Below, in pieces: positions 26,033-32,234 of a DNA stretch of 32,234 nt. Location of the stretch: assembly GCA_018648265.1 (NCBI GenBank), contig JABGRN010000069.1, positions 1 through 32,234 of the forward strand, written 5' to 3'. How positions within the stretch are numbered: position 1 is the first letter of the stretch; each line of letters starts with the position of its first letter. Made by a program: the position numbers and the translations under genes. Source of the DNA: Prolixibacteraceae bacterium (GTDB taxonomy: Bacteria; Bacteroidota; Bacteroidia; Bacteroidales; Prolixibacteraceae). A model generated the notes under the pieces. The model saw only the letters and a program-made list of their open reading frames with translations, did not search any database and was not told the origin of the DNA.

Positions 26033-27595
26033 ATGTACCGAATAGCTTTAATTGTATTCTTATTGTTTAGTGCTGGAATTCATAAGCTTGTCAGTTCTCA
26101 AACATCTGAAAAACCAAATATAATTTTAATCTATGCAGACGATTTAGGTCGCGGTTTGCTGGGCACCTACGGACAACAAATTATAAAAACGCCGAATATT
26201 GACAAATTAGCCAATAAAGGAATTCGTTTCGAAAATGCTTACGGATGTATGTTTTGTGCACCAGCCAGAGCCAGTTTGTTAACCGGGATGCACGATTGCC
26301 ACAACAATGAATGGAGCATTACTCAAGCCGGAATTTACAAGAAATTAGACACGGAATTAACTTTCGAGGAGATCAAAAATAAAATTCATAATACTGCCAT
26401 TCCTGCAAAGCCAGATGATATATTTTTAGGGCAGGTAGCACAAAATGCAGGGTATGTAACTGCCGAATTTGGGAAACTGGAATGGGGTTTTGCTACAACT
26501 CCCGAACGAATTAAACGTCATGGCTGGGATTATCATTTTGGTTATTACGACCATGTTCGATGCCATGGTTTCTATCCGCCTTTTTTATTCGAAAATGGTG
26601 AAATGATTGAAATCCCTGGAAATACAAGAAATGATTGTGGCAAATCAGGCGAGCCTGAAACTCTTGAAAAGTACAATGAACGTTGGAATATGGAAGGCAA
26701 AACAGTTTATTCTGAAAACATAATAATGAAGAAATTATTGGCTTTTATAGAAAATAATAATCCTAAAAAAACAAACAAGCCATTTTTAATCTATTTCCCA
26801 ACACAGCTTCCACATGGGCCGGTGGCAATTCCCGAAGTACATTCCGATTTTAAAAACAATAAAAATTTAACTGAAATTGAAAAAGAGTACGCATCAATGG
26901 TAAAAATGCTGGATGATGATGTGGGTCGGATTTATTCGAAATTAGAGAAGTTGAATATTATTGATAATACCATTCTTATTTTTACTTCAGATAACGGTCA
27001 CGAGATTTATTATTCTCAAGCCGGCAGAACATCAAAAAGCTGGACAAAAAGTCTTTTGGGGGAAAAGTACGACAATATTAAAACAAAATTTTACAGCGAA
27101 TTAAACGGCGATATTTTTGATGGCAATAATGGAATGGCCGGTTTAAAACGTACCAATTGGGAAGGTGGCACACGTGTCCCGCTATTTTGGTATTGGGAAA
27201 ATAAAATTAAACCAGGCACAATTTCACATCAAATGGTTAGCAATTATGATCTTTTAAATACCCTCGCTGAAATTGTTGGTCAGGATCAGGTGTCTGGGAA
27301 AGATGGCATTTCTTATGCAAAAACGTTGTATGGAGAACAAAGTGAGTTGCGTGATTATACCGTTTATGGATCATTTATTGGCCCGGCAATTGTTACAAAA
27401 GAGGGGTGGAAACTCCGCTATTATGCGCAAAAAAATGTATTTCAATTGTACTATTTACCAGATGATTACAAGGAAGAAAAAGATCTTTCCGAACTTCATA
27501 AAGGGAAAGTAAAAAAACTTAAAAACATTCTTTTTGAAGAGTGTGACAGAGATTGGAACAACGGAATTGGTGGACGTACCGTTCCTGTATTTTAG
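26033..27595 (+). CDS. S1 family sulfatase with altered GKWHL motif
   Basis: A 520-residue exported sulfatase (signal 1-22, LVSSQ). Metal ligands lie in IYADDLGRG (Asp36, Asp37). The active-site Cys75 is in FCAPARA, a C-x-P-x-R form with Ala in place of Ser. FTSDNGHEIYY is the late metal motif. The usual GKWHLG is changed to FGKLEWGF, which keeps Lys148 but puts Glu150 where His normally sits. This may mark a separate S1 subfamily or a different substrate geometry. An insert near 355-385 follows the metal motif. It is otherwise complete and the C-terminal segment VTKEGWKLRYYAQ is normal. It stops 38 bp before the next sulfatase gene. Confidence 0.9.
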   Translation: MYRIALIVFLLFSAGIHKLVSSQTSEKPNIILIYADDLGRGLLGTYGQQIIKTPNIDKLANKGIRFENAYGCMFCAPARASLLTGMHDCHNNEWSITQAGIYKKLDTELTFEEIKNKIHNTAIPAKPDDIFLGQVAQNAGYVTAEFGKLEWGFATTPERIKRHGWDYHFGYYDHVRCHGFYPPFLFENGEMIEIPGNTRNDCGKSGEPETLEKYNERWNMEGKTVYSENIIMKKLLAFIENNNPKKTNKPFLIYFPTQLPHGPVAIPEVHSDFKNNKNLTEIEKEYASMVKMLDDDVGRIYSKLEKLNIIDNTILIFTSDNGHEIYYSQAGRTSKSWTKSLLGEKYDNIKTKFYSELNGDIFDGNNGMAGLKRTNWEGGTRVPLFWYWENKIKPGTISHQMVSNYDLLNTLAEIVGQDQVSGKDGISYAKTLYGEQSELRDYTVYGSFIGPAIVTKEGWKLRYYAQKNVFQLYYLPDDYKEEKDLSELHKGKVKKLKNILFEECDRDWNNGIGGRTVPVF

Positions 27596-27633
27596 ATATT
27601 CTATATAAATGGATTTAAAACAATTATTGAAAG

Positions 27634-29028
27634 ATGACACGTTTCATTACAACAACTTTTTTACTGACATTGATTTCTATATCGTTTACAGTTTTTGCCC
27701 AAAATAAGGATCAAAAACCTAACTTTATTTTAATAGTTGCCGACGATCTCGGATTCGCTGATTTAAGTTTAAACGGAAGTAAACAAATTCCAACACCAAA
27801 TATCGATCGACTTGCAGAGGAAGGAATAAACTTTATACAAGGTTATGTTTCAGCACCGGTTTGTAGTCCATCGCGGGCCGGATTATTAACCGGTAGAAAT
27901 CAAGTACATTTTGGGCACGACAATAATATGGGTGGTAGTCAGCCCGGGTTCGATCCACAATATTTAGGTCTTCCTCATTCTGAAACCACAATCGCAAACC
28001 GATTGAAAAAACTGGGTTATTTTAACGGTTTAATTGGGAAATGGCACCTTGGCGACGAGCCACAATTTCATCCTTTAAAAAGAGGATTCGACGAATTCTG
28101 GGGATACACCGGTGGCGGGCACGATTATTTTACTTCAGAACCAAACGGGAAAGGATATAAATCGCCAATTGAATGTAACTACAAAACACCACAGCCAATA
28201 ACTTACATCACCGACGATAAAGGAGATGAATGTGTCGATTTTATAAAACGCCATAAAAATGAACCCTTCTTTTTGTTTGCATCATTTAATGCGCCTCACG
28301 CACCAATGCACGCAACCGAGGCCGATTTAGAATTGTTCAATCACATTAAAAATGAAAAGCGACGCAAGTATTGTGCGATGGTTTACCGGCTTGATGTAAA
28401 TATTGGAAGAATTATGGAAACAGTTGAAAAAGAGGGATTGGCGGAAAATACATTAATTGTTTTTATCAGCGACAACGGTGGCCCGGTTGATTCAAATGCT
28501 TCGATAAATGCTCCGCTAAACGGTCAAAAAGGAATTTTACTGGAAGGTGGAATTCGTGTTCCGTTTATAATGAATTGGAAAGGAAAACTAGCTTTTGGGA
28601 AAACTTATGAAAATCCAGTTATTTCGCTCGATTTTGCAGCAACATTTTTTGAACTGGCAGGGGGGGAAGTTACAGATGATGTGAAGTTTGATGGTGTTAA
28701 TTTAATGCCATTTCTAACAAATATTATAAATGGAGTACCGCACAAGTCGATGAACTGGCGATTTACAATAAGCGCAGCAATTCGCGATGGTAACTGGAAA
28801 CTGGTTCGTTTGCCAGAACGTTTTCCAATGTTGTACGATTTATCAAAAGACATTTCGGAGCAAAACAATGTAGCTTTCGAGAATCTGGAACGTACAAAAT
28901 CAATGCTTAAAAAACTGGGGGATTGGGATGTTTCTCAACCACATCCTGTGTTTTTAGAAGGTGCTGTTTGGAAAGCGCGGCAGCTTAATTTGTATGATCG
29001 GAAATATCCGCTGGCTCAACCGGATTAA
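27634..29028 (+). CDS. S1 family sulfatase
   Basis: A 464-residue exported sulfatase with a signal peptide (1-22, TVFAQ). Metal ligands are in IVADDLGFAD (Asp37, Asp38). The classic formylglycine site has Cys77 in CSPSRAGLLTGR. GKWHLGD gives Lys136 and His138, FISDNGGP is the late metal motif, and LKRGFDEFWGYTGGGHDYF is conserved. The C-terminal subdomain IRDGNWKLVRLPERF is present. It is the last gene of the plus-strand series. No clear terminator follows it. Confidence 0.93.
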   Translation: MTRFITTTFLLTLISISFTVFAQNKDQKPNFILIVADDLGFADLSLNGSKQIPTPNIDRLAEEGINFIQGYVSAPVCSPSRAGLLTGRNQVHFGHDNNMGGSQPGFDPQYLGLPHSETTIANRLKKLGYFNGLIGKWHLGDEPQFHPLKRGFDEFWGYTGGGHDYFTSEPNGKGYKSPIECNYKTPQPITYITDDKGDECVDFIKRHKNEPFFLFASFNAPHAPMHATEADLELFNHIKNEKRRKYCAMVYRLDVNIGRIMETVEKEGLAENTLIVFISDNGGPVDSNASINAPLNGQKGILLEGGIRVPFIMNWKGKLAFGKTYENPVISLDFAATFFELAGGEVTDDVKFDGVNLMPFLTNIINGVPHKSMNWRFTISAAIRDGNWKLVRLPERFPMLYDLSKDISEQNNVAFENLERTKSMLKKLGDWDVSQPHPVFLEGAVWKARQLNLYDRKYPLAQPD

Positions 29029-29083
29029 CACAGAAATCGATTATTGCTCACCCTAATCCCATTAAATAAATTCTTATAGTGTT

Positions 29084-29570
29084 TTAGTAGCAAACCCGAA
29101 ATTTTGTGACCTGATTAGAATTTACCCTGTACCCAACTGCAATTATAACATCCAGATGGTATATTAATGTTTTATATTTTTTCCTATCATCGGCAGTATG
29201 TTCCAATATGGAACTAATACCAAATTAACTTCATAATGCAATATTGAATCAATTCTTTTGCACAATCTCATCGTTAAAATATTTCCCCATAGTTAAGGCT
29301 ATGCAAAAACATTTTAACCCGACGTTCAACAAAATTATTAAATTCAATTACACAGCATTAAAAAATCAAATTGGTATAACTGATTTTTCAACTAATTCGC
29401 CCGAATCAAAAATATTTTTAAATGTTTTATAATTGCAGGACGTTCTACCCCAAACAATTCACTCATTTTCTTTTGGGTCATCCTGAATGTTTCCCGTGGT
29501 AAAGAATTTCAATATTAACTTCTCCCTTTTCAGTTTGGCAAATTATTATTGATGTATTAGCCTTTTTGAC
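29084..29570 (-). pseudogene. RhuM-family pseudogene
   Basis: On the minus strand three broken pieces make a RhuM (virulence RhuM-type) protein start. First comes IIICQTEKGEVNIEILY, which runs into a stop. After a frameshift, MTQKKMSELFGVERPAII is followed by a segment ending VEKSV. After the element at 29217-29377, SSILEHTADDRKKY and LDVIIAVGYRVNSNQVTKF follow, ending at a stop (FRVCY). A decayed NTIRIYLMGLG beyond matches the next family motif. The 3' two thirds are absent. RhuM-like genes are often seen beside restriction systems or on mobile islands. The rest of the 29029-29875 gap has no gene I can support. Confidence 0.8.
29217..29377. mobile_element. 161-bp foldback MITE-like element inside the rhuM remnant
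   Basis: The ends are ATACCAAATT (left) and AAATTGGTAT (right). The whole unit is an imperfect palindrome: the left arm 29217-29292 aligns with the reverse complement of 29299-29377 at about 60-65%. The centre hairpin CATAG-TTAAGG-CTATG is at 29288-29303. AACT occurs beside both ends, a possible 4-bp target duplication. It divides the rhuM reading frame exactly between VEKSV and SSILEHT. It does not code for protein. Confidence 0.72.
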
Positions 29571-29733
29571 AGGGTTATTTGAAATTGATATTGAAAAGCT
29601 AATGGGAAAATTATTGTCTGCTAATGAGAAAATTAAAAAACTAGTCAATTATAAAATCTTACTGCTGGCAGAGTAAATAGTGTTTTTAAGAAAACTATAA
29701 ATTATTCAAGTGTTTTTTAGAAAATGTCAAGAA

Positions 29734-29790
29734 TCCCGACAACTATCGGGACGAAATCTTGAAAATCAAGGAGTCCCGATAAAATCGGGA
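29734..29790. repeat. Two TCCCGA...TCGGGA stem-loops before pfkA's 3' end
   Basis: TCCCGACAACTATCGGGA (29734-29751) and TCCCGATAAAATCGGGA (29774-29790) form compact stems. They belong to the same broad class of dispersed stem-loop repeats. They lie about 90-140 bp downstream of the minus-strand pfkA stop and could act in 3' end formation of that transcript, though no T-run follows on that strand. Confidence 0.6.
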
Positions 29791-29875
29791 TGACTGTTTT
29801 CAAGATGAGCATAACGCTGGTATTGGCGTTTTCTAAGAGACACTAAATACAGTTTGCAAAAGTTAAATACATTTA

Positions 29876-30922
29876 TCAGAGATATTCATCACCAAACGAA
29901 ACACCCATTTTACGGGCTTTTTTAATTAGTGACAAATCTGACTTAACCAACCTCAATTTCCCCCCTACTTCTTCTAACGGAATTGTTGTAAGCTCGTTTT
30001 GTTTAATGGCAACCATCGACCCAAAACATCCTTCGGCAATGCACTGAGCTGCAAATGCGCCGTAACGGGTTGCTAAAATCCGGTCCATGGGCGATGGGCT
30101 TCCCCCACGCTGAATATAACCTAAAACAGTTTCGCGGGTTTCAATGCCGGTATATGTTTGAATTGCCTGGGCAATATGTGAAGCTGCAGATTTGTTTTTA
30201 TGGTGACTGATTCCTTCGGCAACGACAACAATCGAATAAGGTTTGTTATCTTCATATCTGGCCTCTATATTTTTACATACCGAACGGATATTGTGGGGCA
30301 ATTCGGGAAGCAAAATAATATCGCCGCCACCTGCCAATCCCGAATAAAGTGCCAACCAGCCAGCGTGATGCCCCATAATTTCAATAATCATAACACGCTG
30401 GTGCGAGTTGGCGGTTGTGTGCAGACGGTCGATTGCATCGGTGGCAATTTGCACAGCCGAATCGAAACCAAAAGTTACATCGGTGCCCCAAACATCGTTG
30501 TCAATGGTCTTGGGGATCCCAATTATATTGAGACCCTCTTTTGAAAGCATGCTGGCCGTTTTCATTGTCCCGTTTCCGCCAATACAAACAACACAATCTA
30601 AGTTCAGGTTTTTATAGTTTTCAATAATTTTCTCGGGCTTGTGTTTATCAGAATTATCATCTTTTACCAGTTTGTATGGTTTCTCTCGCGAAGTGCCCAA
30701 AATTGTACCACCAAGCGTTAATATCCCCGATAACTGTGATTCTTTTAGTTCAATATAATCGTTGTTTATTAAACCTGAAAATCCGGCATTAAAACCAATA
30801 ACCTGCATCCCGTATTCTACAATGGCCGTTTTCCCTACACCCCTGATTGCAGCATTTAAACCCGGACAATCGCCGCCGGCAGTTAGTATCCCTATTTTTT
30901 TAGGTTTAGCTGAAGTATCCAT
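29876..30922 (-). CDS. pfkA: 6-phosphofructokinase
   Basis: A 348-residue cytoplasmic glycolytic enzyme that phosphorylates fructose 6-phosphate to the 1,6-bisphosphate. Family motifs in order are ILTAGGDCPGLNAAIRG (12-28), GTILGTSRE (72-80), CIGGNGTMK (113-121), IPKTIDNDVWGTD (136-148, catalytic Asp141/Asp143) and IMGHHAGW, with GYIQRGGSPSPMDR near the end. The nucleotide site is not the standard ATP type: Asn117 replaces Asp of GGDG, Gly118 keeps the small ATP-type residue, and Lys138 replaces the Gly of PGTIDND, as in PPi-dependent and actinomycete group III enzymes. The phosphoryl donor should therefore not be assumed. It stands alone, divergent from the DUF1080 gene. Confidence 0.93.
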   Translation of the reverse strand: MDTSAKPKKIGILTAGGDCPGLNAAIRGVGKTAIVEYGMQVIGFNAGFSGLINNDYIELKESQLSGILTLGGTILGTSREKPYKLVKDDNSDKHKPEKIIENYKNLNLDCVVCIGGNGTMKTASMLSKEGLNIIGIPKTIDNDVWGTDVTFGFDSAVQIATDAIDRLHTTANSHQRVMIIEIMGHHAGWLALYSGLAGGGDIILLPELPHNIRSVCKNIEARYEDNKPYSIVVVAEGISHHKNKSAASHIAQAIQTYTGIETRETVLGYIQRGGSPSPMDRILATRYGAFAAQCIAEGCFGSMVAIKQNELTTIPLEEVGGKLRLVKSDLSLIKKARKMGVSFGDEYL

Positions 30923-31255
30923 AATAAATTTTATTTTTCAATTTTTAATAGTAATATTTTATAATCAGTAATCTATGAGATTCACTTAATTAAAAAAAAG
31001 ATGGGTTAAAAATCAGTTTATGTTTTTTCTGAAATCTCATTCAAATAATCTAAAGTTTGTTTTTGACAAACAAAAAAACCGAATTTACGAAAGAATATTT
31101 TAAAATGTTAATTTTGCAGAATCTGGAAGTACACAATTACAAATAATTTAAATGATATACATCAAATTTAGTTAAAACGATTATGCAATAATTTGGAACT
31201 TCGTTTCTCTCAATTCAATAAAAATAAAATTTTAACTATTTTAAAATTAATAATA
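30923..31255. other. Divergent intergenic region, no gene
   Basis: This 333-bp AT-rich stretch separates pfkA (minus) and the DUF1080 gene (plus). It must hold both promoters. On the plus strand TAATTTTG at 31109-31116 fits a -7 box but lacks a matching -33 element. I see no RNA gene or repeat in it. Confidence 0.5.
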
Positions 31256-32053
31256 ATGAAAAAAGTATTTTCTATTCTACTGGCAGGTGTTTTTGTTTTC
31301 GGTTTATCATGTCAAAGTGGACAAAAAAAATCGGCACAGGAATCCGAAGAACAAGAAGTGGCTGTTGAAGAAGTTGTTGCAGGCCCGAATGTATTGTCGC
31401 AAACTGAAGCAGATGCCGGTTGGGTTTTGCTTTTCGATGGTGAAACTAGTGAAGGATGGCGCGGTGTAAACAGGGCTGATTTTCCAGGTGGTTGGGAGGT
31501 TGTCGATGGAACTTTGCATTGTAAAGGTTCGGGTAAAGGGGAAGCCGGCGCAGAAGATGGTGGCGATGTTTTATACGACAAAGAATTTTCGGACTTTCAT
31601 TTAACAATGGAATGGAAAATTTCGGAGGGCGGAAATTCAGGGATTTTCTATTTGGGGAAAGAAGTGGAAGGATGGCCAATTTGGAAAACTGCCCCCGAAA
31701 TGCAAGTGTTGGATAACGACAGGCATCCTGATGCAATTCTTGGGAAAGATGGTAACCGTAAATCAGGTTCGTTGTATGATTTGATTCCGGCAAAACCACA
31801 AAATGCAAAACTTGCTGGAGAGTGGAATACCGCTGAAGTTTTAGTTTACAGGGGAACCGTGGTTCACAAACAAAACGGGGAAACAGTTTTGGAATATCAT
31901 TTATGGACCGAGGATTGGAATGCTCTTGTTGCCGGTTCAAAATTTCCGGGATTAAATTCAGATTGGGCCAAAGTTGCTGAATCAGGCCATATTGCAATCC
32001 AGGATCATGGTGACGATGTTTGGTTTCGTAATTTAAAAATAAGGGAATTGTAA
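31256..32053 (+). CDS. DUF1080 (3-keto-disaccharide hydrolase family) lipoprotein
   Basis: A 265-residue lipoprotein. I chose the start at MKKVFS and not the in-frame ATG 63 bp upstream, because it begins a clean lipoprotein signal with lipobox FGLSC (Cys19). A charged linker rich in Glu leads to one DUF1080 concanavalin-like domain: GWVLLFDGETSEGWRG, FPGGWEVVDGTLHCKG, NSGIFYLG, APEMQVLDND and the closing GHIAIQDHGDDVWFRNLKI. Some members hydrolyse 3-keto-glycosides and others bind glycans. It could help with glycan work in the neighbouring island, but it is separated from it by the rhuM remnant and pfkA. Confidence 0.9.
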   Translation: MKKVFSILLAGVFVFGLSCQSGQKKSAQESEEQEVAVEEVVAGPNVLSQTEADAGWVLLFDGETSEGWRGVNRADFPGGWEVVDGTLHCKGSGKGEAGAEDGGDVLYDKEFSDFHLTMEWKISEGGNSGIFYLGKEVEGWPIWKTAPEMQVLDNDRHPDAILGKDGNRKSGSLYDLIPAKPQNAKLAGEWNTAEVLVYRGTVVHKQNGETVLEYHLWTEDWNALVAGSKFPGLNSDWAKVAESGHIAIQDHGDDVWFRNLKIREL

Positions 32054-32081
32054 AATTTATTTTTTTGAACTAATATAATTG

Positions 32082-32110
32082 CCCGGTTACTTTTGGTTTC
32101 CGGGTTTTTT
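32082..32110 (+). terminator. Probable intrinsic terminator of the DUF1080 gene
   Basis: CCCGG and CCGGG form a short stem with a 13-base loop, followed by six T, 29 bp after the stop codon. Confidence 0.65.
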
Positions 32111-32182
32111 ATGCAATGAACCGCTTAAATTGCTTCTATCTTTAAATTCTAAGGAATTGTAAAATCCAAATTGAGAGGCATA

Positions 32183-32234
32183 ATACCATTTAAATATTAA
32201 AATGCGCCTTATAAGCATTCAAGTAAAATTCATT
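32183..32234. repeat. Possible third ATACC-ended MITE-like element, cut by the window edge
   Basis: ATACCATTTAAATATT followed by AAAATGCGCC resembles the starts of the elements at 625 (ATACCGATTT then AAATGTCGCAT) and 29217. The right arm would lie outside the window, so this rests on one end only. Confidence 0.35.

Noticed and set aside
29540-29676. Plus-strand open frame ending VNYKILLLAE
   Set aside because: It partly overlaps the rhuM remnant on the other strand, has no convincing start and matches nothing I recognise.
31056-31072. GTTTGT/ACAAAC inverted repeat upstream of the DUF1080 gene
   Set aside because: It is too short and AT-rich to call an operator without comparative data.
31193-31255. 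Earlier ATG for the DUF1080 gene
   Set aside because: It would put 21 polar residues before a clean lipoprotein signal; the ATG at 31256 is the better start.

Overview
The window is AT-rich and reads as a member of the Bacteroidota, probably a marine or sediment Marinilabiliales/Prolixibacteraceae-type organism (inference). The grounds are many SPII lipoproteins, a FISUMP-domain protein, a HYC_CC_PP protein, TANNTTTG-like promoter boxes, a large set of S1 sulfatases beside glycoside hydrolases, and the short stem-loop repeats (core resembling CCTGAAACAAGTTCAGG) common between Bacteroidota genes. No RNA genes, CRISPR arrays or complete insertion sequences were found.

Region 1 (about 1-11800, minus strand) is a metal, probably copper, homeostasis region. 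A Cus-type RND operon reads cusA, a TolC-like outer-membrane gene, cusB, then a small periplasmic HMA protein. The CusB adaptor carries an N-terminal heavy-metal-binding domain and a C-terminal HMA domain that closely resembles the separate HMA protein. Upstream lie a HYC_CC_PP small cysteine protein, a FISUMP-domain exported protein, a regulator that fuses an HMA-like CxxC domain to an AraC-type helix-turn-helix, and a PepSY membrane protein. The 3' end of the regulator gene is present twice as direct repeats bracketing the FISUMP gene and a 371-bp inverted-repeat element. An 80-bp inverted repeat pair brackets the efflux operon.

Region 2 (11817-29028) is a carbohydrate-degradation island: a GH31 gene on the minus strand, then a long plus-strand series of GH30, GH36-like, S1 sulfatase, S1 sulfatase, GH28, GH106, S1 sulfatase and S1 sulfatase. 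Nearly all are predicted to be exported or lipoproteins. Together they suggest stepwise attack on a sulfated heteropolysaccharide with rhamnose, uronic acid and galactose or glucose-type linkages (inference). No SusC/SusD pair, lyase, regulator or sulfatase-maturing enzyme lies in the window, so the locus is incomplete here. At its left edge is a graveyard: an HsmA-family gene fragment joined to a truncated, mutated copy of the 18.4-kb sulfatase.

Region 3 (29029-32234) holds a decayed RhuM-family gene split by a 161-bp foldback MITE-like element, a 6-phosphofructokinase with an atypical nucleotide-site signature, and a DUF1080 (3-keto-disaccharide hydrolase family) lipoprotein. A second MITE-like element with the same ends lies between cusB and the HMA gene, and a possible third copy is cut by the right edge of the window.
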